In this document: positions 8,655-16,558 of the stretch, piece after piece | Layout: every line of letters begins with the position of its first letter | Position numbering within the stretch: position 1 is the stretch's first letter | The notes under the pieces: generated by a model | Database searches by the model: none | What the model was told of the DNA's origin: nothing | The model's input: only the letters and a program-made list of their open reading frames with translations | Program-made: the position numbers and the translations under genes | Source: DAIDKA01 sp035487155 | GTDB taxonomy: Bacteria; Pseudomonadota; Gammaproteobacteria; Steroidobacterales; Steroidobacteraceae | Reading direction: 5' to 3' | Length of the DNA: 64,000 nt | Assembly: GCA_035487155.1 (NCBI GenBank) | Contig: DATHMK010000034.1 | Coordinates: 5,166 to 69,165 of the forward strand

Positions 8655-8735
8655 ATGGGACGCGGAATTCTGCTGTGGCTACTGGGTGTCCCCATCCCGA
8701 TCATTCTGCTGCTGGCCATGTGCTCCCACATCTGA
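8655..8735 (+). CDS. Tiny single-helix membrane peptide, 26 residues
   Basis: An ATG follows CTGAGGA at about 9-base spacing and opens a 26-codon frame. The product is almost entirely one hydrophobic helix (Gly-Arg-Gly then Ile/Leu/Pro-rich), ending Cys-Ser-His-Ile. It lies 15 bp before the membrane protein gene at 8751 in the same direction, so the two are probably co-transcribed. Very small single-helix proteins of this look are widespread in proteobacteria, but I cannot name the family with certainty. Confidence 0.5.
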   Translation: MGRGILLWLLGVPIPIILLLAMCSHI

Positions 8736-8750
8736 GCGAGGGATAAAGCA

Positions 8751-9614
8751 ATGGAACCGATATCAGACATCCGTGCTCCCGGCGCCGTGGTGATGGCGGA
8801 GTCAAAATCGGCTGCGTCCTGGTCCGCCATCATCGCCGGTGCGTTCGTCGCCACCGCGGTGTCGGTGGTCCTGTTTGCGCTGGGCTCAGGGCTCGGCTTC
8901 GCCATGATCTCGCCCTGGAATGATCAGGGCATTGCCATCACCACCTTTGCCGCGACGACGGCGATCTGGCTGATTGTGATTCAATGGCTGTCCTCCGCCG
9001 CGGGCGGTTACATGGCAGGCCGGCTGCGCACGCGCTGGATCGGCACCCACCCGCATGAGGTTTTCTTCAGGGACACCGCACACGGCTTCGTCACCTGGGC
9101 CGTGTCCACCGTGCTGGTGGCGGCGGTACTGTGCTTCTCACTGACGTCGGTCATCGGCGCCGGAATGCACGCCGCCACGGCGGCCACCATGGGCTCGGCG
9201 CAGCGCCTGGCCGGGGCGGCACTGCCTTCCTATGCCTATGGGCTGGATCGTCTGTTGCGCACCGATGCGGGAAGCGCTGCCGCGCACGGCGGCCCGGACC
9301 CGCGAACCGAGGTGACGGACGTTATCGTGCAGGCCGCTGCGAGCAACAGCGCAGTTTCGGAAGCGGACCGCGGTTACCTGGCCAATCTGGTGGCGGTGAA
9401 CACCGGGGTCTCGGCTGATGATGCGCAACGACGGGTGAATGATTTCATCGCCGCGGCGGATCAGGCCAGGGGCCAGGTCAAGGCCAGTGTGGATTCGGGC
9501 CGCAAGATGGCGGCGAAGACCGCGATCTACGGAGCGCTGGCGCTGGCGGTCGGAGCCTTCATTGCCTCATTGAGCGCGGCCATGGGCGGCAAACTGCGGG
9601 ATGAACACCCCTAG
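8751..9614 (+). CDS. Membrane protein with three predicted helices, function unknown
   Basis: This 287-residue protein has a short N-terminal tail, hydrophobic segments at about 25-50, 62-85 and 112-140, a long soluble loop (about 150-255), and a last helix near 260-280. The first helix region (Ser-Trp-Ser-Ala-Ile-Ile-Ala-Gly-Ala) resembles TIGR04086/YrzE-like membrane proteins found beside stress genes. No catalytic motif is visible. GAGGGATAAAGCA precedes the ATG. It is probably in one transcript with the 26-residue peptide. Confidence 0.7.
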   Translation: MEPISDIRAPGAVVMAESKSAASWSAIIAGAFVATAVSVVLFALGSGLGFAMISPWNDQGIAITTFAATTAIWLIVIQWLSSAAGGYMAGRLRTRWIGTHPHEVFFRDTAHGFVTWAVSTVLVAAVLCFSLTSVIGAGMHAATAATMGSAQRLAGAALPSYAYGLDRLLRTDAGSAAAHGGPDPRTEVTDVIVQAAASNSAVSEADRGYLANLVAVNTGVSADDAQRRVNDFIAAADQARGQVKASVDSGRKMAAKTAIYGALALAVGAFIASLSAAMGGKLRDEHP

Positions 9615-9629
9615 CGGGCTGGGCCGGCG

Positions 9630-9649
9630 CGGTAGGAGACATCCTACCG
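9630..9649. repeat. Perfect 8-bp inverted repeat, CGGTAGGA-GACA-TCCTACCG
   Basis: A short hairpin with a 4-base loop lies 15 bp after the stop of the membrane protein gene and 92 bp before the periplasmic protein gene at 9742. No T-run follows, so it is not a typical intrinsic terminator. It may be a processing hairpin or a dyad operator. Confidence 0.5.
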
Positions 9650-9741
9650 AACCTCGAAGCCGCAGGCTGGCCAGGCGCCGGCTCGATCGCGCCTAGCATA
9701 CGCCCAGGATGATTGGATCATTGGCGCGAAGGAGAGCAGAA

Positions 9742-9993
9742 GTGAACAAGGTATTGGTGACATTGGCGACCTGTCTGGTTTGCAGTGTGGCCGTTGCGCA
9801 GGTTGGGACGACCGTCACCGAGGGCGCCAAGGCGACCTCGCAGAAGGCCCAGCAGTATGGCGATCAGGCCAAGGCGTCGGTGGAATCGCAGCCTGACAAG
9901 TCGATCGACAAGACCAAAGCCCAGGTGCACAAGGCCAAGGCGCACCATCATGCGAAGAAGGCCAAGGAAGCCGCGCAGGACATAACCAAGTAG
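9742..9993 (+). CDS. Small periplasmic Lys/His-rich protein
   Basis: 83 residues. A signal peptide of about 20 residues ends Val-Ala-Val-Ala-Gln. The mature chain is nearly all Lys, Ala, Gln, His and Asp, probably helical, with a His-rich Lys-Ala-His-His-His-Ala-Lys-Lys stretch near 67-73. GTG 9742 is preferred because AAGGAG stands 7-8 bases upstream and it places the signal peptide at the N-terminus; an ATG at 9709 would add 11 arginine-rich residues in front. Function is unknown. The composition recalls stress-induced periplasmic proteins. Confidence 0.7.
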   Translation: MNKVLVTLATCLVCSVAVAQVGTTVTEGAKATSQKAQQYGDQAKASVESQPDKSIDKTKAQVHKAKAHHHAKKAKEAAQDITK

Positions 9994-10007
9994 CCGCTCT
10001 TACCGGC

Positions 10008-10048
10008 GGGACCTCGTGCGGCCTATAATCGGCCGTCAACGAGGTCCC
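10008..10048 (+). promoter_or_regulatory. Perfect TATAAT inside a long inverted repeat covering the ribosome site of the FecR-like gene
   Basis: GGGACCTCGT at 10008-10017 pairs with ACGAGGTCCC at 10039-10048, and inside that CGGCC (10019-10023) pairs with GGCCG (10031-10035). The apical loop contains TATAAT (10024-10029), but no good -35 is seen at 16-18 bp. The 3' arm contains GAGG (10041-10044), the ribosome site of GTG 10051. A transcript entering from upstream would hide the site, whereas one starting after the TATAAT would lack the 5' arm. Confidence 0.5.
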
Positions 10049-10050
10049 TT

Positions 10051-10929
10051 GTGAGCAGCGACTCCGATCGGTTACACACGGAAGTTTCGATCTGGCTCGC
10101 GCGCCTGGAGCGCGGTCTGCAGCAGCAGGACGGCGCGCGGCTGCGGGAGTGGCTGCAGGTTGCCGCGCAGCGTGAGGCCATCGTTGAGGCGGCGAAGCTT
10201 TATCACGGCCCGGACATCATCGCCATACTGGCCGAAATGGTGCCGGTGGGTTTCGGCCATCCGTCCCCCAAGCCTCGCAGGCGCTTCAGGCCATTCCATG
10301 TGGCCACTGCGGTGGGCGCCGGCCTGCTGGTGGCCGCGGTACCGATTCTGATCGCTTTGGGCACCCTGCCAGCGGTGCTCGGCCCGCTGCCGCGCCATGT
10401 GCCTGAGCGCCCCCTGGATCCGCCCCTGCCCTGGGGCGAGGAGGCGTATGCCACGAAGGCGGGGGAAACTCGCAGCGTCAATCTGCTGGATGGCAGCAAG
10501 CTGGCGCTGAATAGTCATACCCGGGTCGGAGTGTTGTTCGGCGGGGGCGCAAGGCTTGCCACCGTGCAATACGGCGAAGCCGTGTTCGAGATCGACGGCA
10601 AGCGCGAACGACCCTTTCAGATCGATGCCGACGGCCGGCACTTTCTGGCGCCGCAGGCGAAGTTTGATGTGCGAATCATCAATCCCCGGACGGTTGAACT
10701 GACCGTGCTGCAGGGCCGCGTTACGGTCCAGGGGTTGCCCTGGAGCTGGCCGACGACGCCCGATGAGGCGCGGATGTTCGACCCGCAGGTGTTCGCCGAC
10801 ACCACGGTGGAGCCGTTGCAGGCAGTGTGGCTGCAGGACAAATACATGGCCCGCTTTCCGGTCACGGCCGCTAACGCTCAGGCGCGCCTGAGCTGGCAAC
10901 CCGAAGAGGTTCTCTACATCACTCCGTGA
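10051..10929 (+). CDS. FecR-like membrane-anchored regulator, orphan
   Basis: A 292-residue protein. The cytoplasmic N-terminal domain resembles DUF4880 (Ile-Trp-Leu-Ala-Arg-Leu-Glu near 10, about 70 residues). A single hydrophobic segment follows (about 88-112), then a periplasmic FecR domain (Glu-Thr-Arg-Ser-Val-Asn-Leu-Leu-Asp-Gly-Ser near 150, Gly-Glu-Ala-Val-Phe-Glu near 177, Val-Leu-Gln-Gly-Arg-Val near 218). FecR proteins relay signals from TonB receptors to ECF sigma factors, yet neither gene is nearby. GTG 10051 is the start. The 3' end overlaps the convergent ATPase gene by 11 bp. Confidence 0.78.
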   Translation: MSSDSDRLHTEVSIWLARLERGLQQQDGARLREWLQVAAQREAIVEAAKLYHGPDIIAILAEMVPVGFGHPSPKPRRRFRPFHVATAVGAGLLVAAVPILIALGTLPAVLGPLPRHVPERPLDPPLPWGEEAYATKAGETRSVNLLDGSKLALNSHTRVGVLFGGGARLATVQYGEAVFEIDGKRERPFQIDADGRHFLAPQAKFDVRIINPRTVELTVLQGRVTVQGLPWSWPTTPDEARMFDPQVFADTTVEPLQAVWLQDKYMARFPVTAANAQARLSWQPEEVLYITP

Positions 10930-12571
10930 TGGCCTCGCCCCTGGCGTAGTGCCGCAACTCCTCGGGCACAAAGGCGAGGTCGGTGGCTTCCTGGATGGCC
11001 AGGCGCATCTGCAGTTCCAGCACATCCTGTGGAATCGCGCTCTGGTACCCCACCAGACACTGGCGCAGGGCCGCCGCCGGGGAGAGCCCCCCGGTACGCA
11101 CGACGCGATAGGCCTTGACCACCAGTGCCTCGGCGGCTCCGGGGGTCAGCATGGCAGGCACCAGATGTTGCAGCTCTTGCAGTTCATCCGCGCCGACGGC
11201 CAGGTCGTAGCGGCGCGCCAGTGCCCCGATCAGACCGGTGCTCTGCTCGCGGGTCGCGGTCGGCAGGATCGGAACCTTCAGGTCGATGCGACCCGGGCGC
11301 TTCAGGTCCACCTCGATCAGGTCCGGGCGCGATGAGCCCAATACCCACACCACATTGCCGCGATTGTCGGTGTTTGCCATCTCCTGCGCGATCATCGAAT
11401 ACAGCCGGCCGGACAACCCGCTGTCAGAGATGCCGGAGTCGCGCCGACCCAGGGTCTGATCGGCCTCGTCGACGAACACGATGCAGCGGCCCAGGGCGTG
11501 GATCAGACTGAAGATCTTCTCCAGATTCGCTTCGCTGGAGCCAATCCACTTGTCGCGGAAGTTCTTCAGTTTCAGAACCGGCACGCCGGCCTCCCCCGCC
11601 AGGCATTCAACCAGGAAGGTCTTGCCCGTGCCCACCGGGCCGCACAGCAGGTAGCCCATGGGCAGCGCCCGGATATCGTTGATGCGCCACAGGGCGATGT
11701 CCTGGCGCAGCCAGGCCTTCAAGGCTTCCTGACCGAAATAGTCATCCAGCGTTCGGGTGGATTCGACGAATTCCACCAGGCCGGGCGCATCGCGCTCGAC
11801 CATTTCCTTCTTCAGTGCCGCGAAGTCGTGTGCGTGCAGTACCTGGCCGTTGTGGGCGCGGACCCGGGTGATCTGCTGCAGCGTGTTGACCGACAATCCG
11901 GTGATGGCGGCCGCGAGCGCGGGAAAATTGGTGTCGGCGGGAATGGTCTGCGGATGTTCCTGGTGCAGGGCGCGCAGCGCCAGTTCCAGGTCCGCGACAG
12001 AGGGCAGGGGAATGCGCACCAGCTTGGTCTGCGGCGCGAACACCACCAGCGGATCAAGATCCGTCAGATTGTCCGCGATCAGGAAGCTGAAGAACGGCAG
12101 CAGCGTGAATGGGCTGCTCAGGCCCCAGTCGCGCACCAGGCAGGTCAGGCTGCCATGCTGCAGGCCCTGCCCGTCGGTGGGCAGCAGCTGGTCGGCCCCG
12201 CGCACCACGATCGCGACACTGGGGATTTCGCGCTGCTGCACCGCTCGCAGATTGGCCAGGTAGCGGGCATAGCGATTGATGAAGCGCACCGCTTCGAGCG
12301 GCTCGAGCGGCAGATTGCGCAAGGATGAGGGTACCCACTGGGCCAGGTGCTCCTCGCCGCGTTTGACCGTGAGCCCATTGCCCAGATCGTAAGACAGAAC
12401 CACATTCATCGGAGCGAGCAATGTGTCCTCGAGGTATCGATCGATGCTGATCAGCCGACCGTCCACGGCCAGCAGATCGTGCACGTTGCCGTACAGAACG
12501 CATTGACCGCTGGCGCCACTGCGGAAGGCCACGTCGAGTTCGGACGCCCAGGTCGGGGTATGAGGAGGCAT
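10919..12571 (-). CDS. AAA+ ATPase, Ycf46/SpoVK-like
   Basis: 550 residues. The N-terminal ~270 residues have no Walker A motif but resemble the degenerate domain of Ycf46-type ATPases (Gln-Cys-Val-Leu-Tyr-Gly-Asn near 23). A classic AAA module follows: Walker A GPVGTGKT at 311-318, Walker B with Asp368-Glu369, and an Arg-Pro-Gly-Arg-Ile-Asp sensor/arginine-finger stretch near 425. Members are presumed remodelling ATPases of unknown clients. ATG 12571 begins Met-Pro-Pro-His; the frame continues upstream, but those residues would lie over the divergent gene at 12642. TATAAG sits about 10 bases upstream, so a very short leader is possible. Confidence 0.8.
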   Translation of the reverse strand: MPPHTPTWASELDVAFRSGASGQCVLYGNVHDLLAVDGRLISIDRYLEDTLLAPMNVVLSYDLGNGLTVKRGEEHLAQWVPSSLRNLPLEPLEAVRFINRYARYLANLRAVQQREIPSVAIVVRGADQLLPTDGQGLQHGSLTCLVRDWGLSSPFTLLPFFSFLIADNLTDLDPLVVFAPQTKLVRIPLPSVADLELALRALHQEHPQTIPADTNFPALAAAITGLSVNTLQQITRVRAHNGQVLHAHDFAALKKEMVERDAPGLVEFVESTRTLDDYFGQEALKAWLRQDIALWRINDIRALPMGYLLCGPVGTGKTFLVECLAGEAGVPVLKLKNFRDKWIGSSEANLEKIFSLIHALGRCIVFVDEADQTLGRRDSGISDSGLSGRLYSMIAQEMANTDNRGNVVWVLGSSRPDLIEVDLKRPGRIDLKVPILPTATREQSTGLIGALARRYDLAVGADELQELQHLVPAMLTPGAAEALVVKAYRVVRTGGLSPAAALRQCLVGYQSAIPQDVLELQMRLAIQEATDLAFVPEELRHYARGEAITE

Positions 12572-12641
12572 GCGCCGCTTATACCACGGGCGCACGGCCG
12601 TGTTACCGTCGCGTTCCCTCAGACTGCGGACGCGCAAGACG

Positions 12642-14219
12642 ATGAAAATTGGACCGGTATCGGATCGATGGCAGTTGCAGCGCAACAGCAGCCCGCAGGC
12701 GGCGCCGGGCATCGGGCGACGCGGGTTTTTGAGGACCTCGCTGGCGGCAACGGCACTGGCTGCCACGCGCACGGGGCAGCTGTGGGCGGCAGCGCCGGTG
12801 CCCGCTGCGCTGGCGGCGGTGAGCGGTTCGGGCGCTGCGCTCATGCTCCCGGCGGCGGATCTGAATGACTTGCGTGCCGGACTGCACGGTACCTTGCTGC
12901 TGGCATCGGATGCGGGCTACGACGCGGCCCGCAGGCTGTGGAACCCCTCATTCAATAGCCATCCGGCGCTGATCATCCGCTGCGCCGACACCGCCGATGT
13001 GGTGCGAGCGGTGAATTTCGCGCGCAGCCACGGCTTGCGCACCGCCGTGCGCGGCGGCGGCCACAGCCTCTCCGGCCAATCCGTTTGCGACGGCGGCCTG
13101 GTGATCGACGTGTCGCCGATGAAAGCCATTACCCTCGACGCGCAGCGCCGCTTGGGGCGTGCCCAGGGCGGCGTGCTGCTGGGGGAACTGGATCGCAGCA
13201 CGCAGGCCGTGGGCCTGGCCACCACGCTGGGAACTGCCACCGACACCGGTATCGCGGGCCTCACGCTCGGTGGCGGCATGGGGCGCCTGATGCGCGTCCA
13301 CGGCCTGGCCTGTGACAATCTAAGAAGCGTCGAACTGGTCACGGCCGATGGCACAGTGCGGCAGGTCAATGCGCACGATGAGCCGGAACTGTTCTGGGGG
13401 GTGCGCGGCGGGGGCGGTAATTTCGGGGTCGCAACGGCGTTCGAATATCACCTGCATCCGCTCACCCACAAGGTGCTGACCGGCGATCGGATCTATCCCT
13501 TCAGCCAGGCGCGCGCGGTATTTGCCGCGGTCACGGAACTTGCGGCGCAGGCTCCGGATGAACTGATGTTGAGCGCCGAGATCTTCAATGCCACCCATGG
13601 CAGCCGGGTGGGTCGCTACGTCGGATGGTCCGTCGACTATTGCGGCGACCCAGGCACCGGCGAACGGCTGCTCGAGCCGCTGCGCACTCTGGGCACGCCA
13701 CTACTCGACACCATCGGCGCGGTCTCATACCTCACGGCGCAGGGCGCCGAGGGCGCTGCCACCGTCGCGGTTCCGAGTCAGGCGACTATCTATGCGAAGT
13801 CCGGATTTTTCCGCAGCGTTCCGGCGGTGATGTTCGATGAGCTGGTGCGGCGCTTTGCGACCCTGCCCGATGATCTTGACGTGAGCGCCGGCTTGGATCA
13901 GATGGGCGGCGCCATGGGGCGCGTCGCAGCGGACGCCACGGCCTTCTGGAACCGGCCGGCGCAGTTCGATTTCCTGATCAACGGCACCTGGATGGAGCCT
14001 GGCCGCTCCGAGGGGTTCATCACTGCCATCCATACTCTGTGGGACGGCATAGCCTCCTACACCCAAGGCTATTACGTGAATACCGAACCGGGCGCGGATG
14101 ACAAGCGGCTGCGCGCAACCTATGGGGATAACTACCCGCGCCTGGTGAAGCTCAAGGACCGCATCGATCCGACCAATCTGTTCAGCCTGAACGCCAACAT
14201 CAGGCCGACCGCGGCGTGA
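12642..14219 (+). CDS. Tat-exported FAD-linked oxidase, berberine-bridge type
   Basis: 525 residues. The N-terminus has a twin-arginine signal (Gly-Arg-Arg-Gly-Phe-Leu-Arg near 26, then an Ala-rich helix), so the folded flavoprotein is probably exported. The FAD-binding PCMH domain is marked by Arg-Gly-Gly-Gly-His-Ser near 150, whose His is the usual covalent FAD site, and by Leu-Thr-Leu-Gly-Gly-Gly-Met-Gly near 230. The C-terminal BBE segment has Tyr-Gly-Asp-Asn-Tyr followed by Asp-Pro-Thr-Asn-Leu-Phe. The second covalent Cys of bicovalent members is not evident. Substrate unknown (sugars, alkaloids or phenolics in the family). ATG 12642 is chosen because it places the Tat motif correctly. 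Confidence 0.85.
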   Translation: MKIGPVSDRWQLQRNSSPQAAPGIGRRGFLRTSLAATALAATRTGQLWAAAPVPAALAAVSGSGAALMLPAADLNDLRAGLHGTLLLASDAGYDAARRLWNPSFNSHPALIIRCADTADVVRAVNFARSHGLRTAVRGGGHSLSGQSVCDGGLVIDVSPMKAITLDAQRRLGRAQGGVLLGELDRSTQAVGLATTLGTATDTGIAGLTLGGGMGRLMRVHGLACDNLRSVELVTADGTVRQVNAHDEPELFWGVRGGGGNFGVATAFEYHLHPLTHKVLTGDRIYPFSQARAVFAAVTELAAQAPDELMLSAEIFNATHGSRVGRYVGWSVDYCGDPGTGERLLEPLRTLGTPLLDTIGAVSYLTAQGAEGAATVAVPSQATIYAKSGFFRSVPAVMFDELVRRFATLPDDLDVSAGLDQMGGAMGRVAADATAFWNRPAQFDFLINGTWMEPGRSEGFITAIHTLWDGIASYTQGYYVNTEPGADDKRLRATYGDNYPRLVKLKDRIDPTNLFSLNANIRPTAA

Positions 14220-14629
14220 TCGACCCGGCGACCGTGCTGGCTTACCGCCAGACCGAATATCGCGTGTTTGGCGCCATTGCCGCCATTTTGCGGATCGGCG
14301 TGCGCTGCCCGGAACTTGTCCTGCTGCACGAGGCCTATAACACCCGGTGCAGCGCCTTCGTCAGCGCCTGCAATCCCCTCGGGGCCATCGTGGCCGAGGC
14401 CGTCAATCGCCAGCGTCAGCAGGACCTGGCCGCCCAGCTGTCACGGTTGAAACTGCCCGCCCTTGAGGGAATTGGTCAGCATCCCACCTCGGGCTGGCCG
14501 GGAGAACCCAGCTACCTGGTGCCGGGGCTGGCGCGGGCCGCGGCGCAGGAACTGGGTCGACAGTTCCAGCAGAATGCCATCATCTGGGCGGGGGCCGATG
14601 CGGTTCCCGAACTCATCCTGCTGCGCTGA
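14216..14629 (+). CDS. DUF3293 family protein
   Basis: A 137-residue cytosolic protein matching the DUF3293 pattern: Tyr-Arg-Gln-Thr-Glu-Tyr near 10, Ala-Tyr-Asn-Thr near 40, Phe-Val-Ser-Ala-Cys-Asn-Pro near 48, and a final Ala-Val-Pro-Glu-Leu. No catalytic role is known. GTG 14216 overlaps the oxidase stop (GTGA), implying translational coupling. Three bases separate its stop from that of the convergent lipoprotein gene. Confidence 0.8.
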   Translation: MIDPATVLAYRQTEYRVFGAIAAILRIGVRCPELVLLHEAYNTRCSAFVSACNPLGAIVAEAVNRQRQQDLAAQLSRLKLPALEGIGQHPTSGWPGEPSYLVPGLARAAAQELGRQFQQNAIIWAGADAVPELILLR

Positions 14630-14632
14630 GAT

Positions 14633-15406
14633 CTATTTGACGTCCTTGTAATTGCCCGCGAAGCCCGGATCACACTCATACGGATAGACGTGCTGACCGG
14701 GTTGGCGACTCCAGGCGATGAAGCGCACGCCGCGATTCTGAATCACCGCCGGGTCCTCGTATTCCTGGGTGGCCATCAGCACCTTGCCATCGGGGCTTAG
14801 CCGGAAGCGCTCCGTGACCTTCATGTTCTCGGTGTGGTCCAGACCATTGTTGGTGATGGTCGCCGGCTCCAGATGATCGGTGTTCACCACCAGCGTCGCG
14901 CCTTCCCAATGGCCGCTTGAGAATCCGGTCGGGGAGTGCGGGTAGTCCGCTTCGGGCCTGCGGCCGTCCAGGAAAATGATGCGTACCAGGTCGTAGTACT
15001 CGAGCTTCATGACGATGAATTTGTCGCTTTGGAAGATCTCGATCGGAAACGGGCCCTGCAGGGCGTAGACGATGGTGGGCGGCCGGCAGGCGTTCTGCGG
15101 TGTCAACTGGTCGCGGGGATTCCACTTCTTCGCGGCCGCCTGCGCCGCCGGCGTGAGAATCAGGCCGCCATAGTTGCCGGCGGGAAACTCCACCGGCCCG
15201 GTGTCGTCCATGAAGGCGGTGTTGGGCGGCACCAGCGCCATGAGTGCCGGATCGCGCGGCACTTTCATGTCCAGGTTCCAGAATCCCGAGAAGTCAGGAT
15301 GGGCGGCCGCACTGTGCGGTGCCGAGGCTGCCGGCGGCGCCGCTTGCCGGGCGCTGCAGCCGAGCAGGCCCAGCAGCGCCAGCACTGCCACCCTGCGCAG
15401 GCTCAT
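14633..15406 (-). CDS. Secreted lipoprotein of unknown function
   Basis: 257 residues. A lipoprotein signal peptide ends in Leu-Leu-Gly-Cys (Cys17), so the protein should be lipid-anchored. The mature part opens with Pro-Asp-Phe-Ser-Gly-Phe-Trp and contains Thr-Thr-Asn-Asn-Gly-Leu-Asp-like and Glu-Arg-Phe-Arg-Leu stretches seen in a large family of uncharacterised periplasmic beta-barrel-like proteins in Acidobacteria and gammaproteobacteria. It follows the DUF6152 gene with a 4-bp overlap, a pairing often seen, which suggests that they act together. Confidence 0.72.
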   Translation of the reverse strand: MSLRRVAVLALLGLLGCSARQAAPPAASAPHSAAAHPDFSGFWNLDMKVPRDPALMALVPPNTAFMDDTGPVEFPAGNYGGLILTPAAQAAAKKWNPRDQLTPQNACRPPTIVYALQGPFPIEIFQSDKFIVMKLEYYDLVRIIFLDGRRPEADYPHSPTGFSSGHWEGATLVVNTDHLEPATITNNGLDHTENMKVTERFRLSPDGKVLMATQEYEDPAVIQNRGVRFIAWSRQPGQHVYPYECDPGFAGNYKDVK

Positions 15407-15789
15407 GATGGGGGCGGCTGACCAATCATTCGGCCATCCGCCAGGCGCGCGCTCTTCAGGCGGATATAGCGGCTGCCGTCACGGGCGCGCCAGCCTTCCA
15501 GCGTGACCGTATCCCCGACATGCAGGCTGTCGACGCTCCAGCCGCGCCGATGCAGGATGGAGGGTGAGTTGGTTTCGGCCCGCCAGGTGATGTGGGCCTG
15601 GCCCTGGGGCACCTCGATGGTGATGACGCCATGGGGGTTGCGGAACTGAAAATCACGCACCACGCCGGTGACCTTCACCAGCTGCGCATCGGTGTCGAAG
15701 AACACCGCGAAGGAATGATGGGCCAGGGCGCTGCCGGCCAACGTCAATGCCAGGAGCGCGGCCGCGGACATGCGTATGAATATCTGCAC
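15403..15789 (-). CDS. DUF6152 periplasmic protein
   Basis: 128 residues with a signal peptide ending Ser-Ala-Leu-Ala, then His-His-Ser-Phe-Ala, the hallmark N-terminus of DUF6152 proteins. The Gly-Val-Val-Arg-Asp-Phe-Gln-Phe-Arg-Asn-Pro-His segment (near 42-53) is the second family mark. The rest reads as a small OB-like beta barrel. Met7 (15771) is an alternative start and gives a more normal signal peptide. First gene of a two-gene operon with the lipoprotein. Function unknown. Confidence 0.78.
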   Translation of the reverse strand: MQIFIRMSAAALLALTLAGSALAHHSFAVFFDTDAQLVKVTGVVRDFQFRNPHGVITIEVPQGQAHITWRAETNSPSILHRRGWSVDSLHVGDTVTLEGWRARDGSRYIRLKSARLADGRMIGQPPPS

Positions 15790-15864
15790 GGTGCCATTCT
15801 AGTGCAAGCGTGGCGGTTGGGCAGCCTTGACGCCCATGGTGGTTTCGCAGTCAGATGCGCCTGC

Positions 15865-16485
15865 ATGATGAGAAAGCGCGCCCCTGCCCATGTAACACCG
15901 TTCCAGCTGTCGCTGCACGTCCGGCATCCTTCGGTGGACCCGGATGAGATCTCGCGCGAGCTGGGCCTGGAAGCCACCGAATCGTTTCGTGCCGGTGAGC
16001 CGCGCCACTCGCGCAGCGGTGTGGCGGCGACGGCCGTGCACGGTGAAACCTACTGGGTGGCGGTGCTGGATCCCATGGTCTGGTCCGCGCCCGCAACCCT
16101 CGCCCGGCGCCGGTCGTACCTGCCCGGCGGGCAGAGCCCCGCCAAGGATTCGGCGCTGACCGACCCGTTATTGGAGGCGCTGCAGCCACAGGAAGCCAAG
16201 ATGTTGCGGGCGCGCTTCGGATTGGAGGAGGGCGAGGTGATGACCCCCGGGAGCCTGGGCTGGGGCATCGTGCTGGTCTGTCACTGCATGACGGTGCGCT
16301 ACGGTCGCTTCCTGGCGCGACTGCGTGAGCAGGGCGGCTCGCTGACCTTGCTGGCGGCCGTGGAGCCCGAGGCGCTCATGGACCTGCGTATCACCCCGGA
16401 GATGGGCCGCCAGCTGCACGAACTGGGTCTGACGGTCAAAATCGAAGTGGCCGGCAGCGCCGATTTCAACCTCGACCTGAACTGA
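15865..16485 (+). CDS. DUF4279 domain protein
   Basis: 206 residues, soluble. The N-terminal 80 residues fit DUF4279 (Leu-His-Val-Arg-His-Pro, then Asp-Pro-Asp-Glu-Ile-Ser-Arg-Glu-Leu-Gly-Leu-Glu, then Arg-Ala-Gly-Glu). The C-terminal part contains a Glu-Pro-Glu-Ala-Leu-Met-Asp-Leu stretch typical of these proteins. Two consecutive in-frame ATGs (15865, 15868) fit the domain boundary. The frame is open far upstream, but that part overlaps the DUF6152 gene antisense and lacks domain similarity. Role unknown. Confidence 0.65.
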   Translation: MMRKRAPAHVTPFQLSLHVRHPSVDPDEISRELGLEATESFRAGEPRHSRSGVAATAVHGETYWVAVLDPMVWSAPATLARRRSYLPGGQSPAKDSALTDPLLEALQPQEAKMLRARFGLEEGEVMTPGSLGWGIVLVCHCMTVRYGRFLARLREQGGSLTLLAAVEPEALMDLRITPEMGRQLHELGLTVKIEVAGSADFNLDLN

Positions 16486-16558
16486 GCTTTCCGCACCTGC
16501 CAAGGAACCTTGCCGCGGTGCGATCGCTCTAACACCCTTTGCCACTCGAAGGGCTTCC

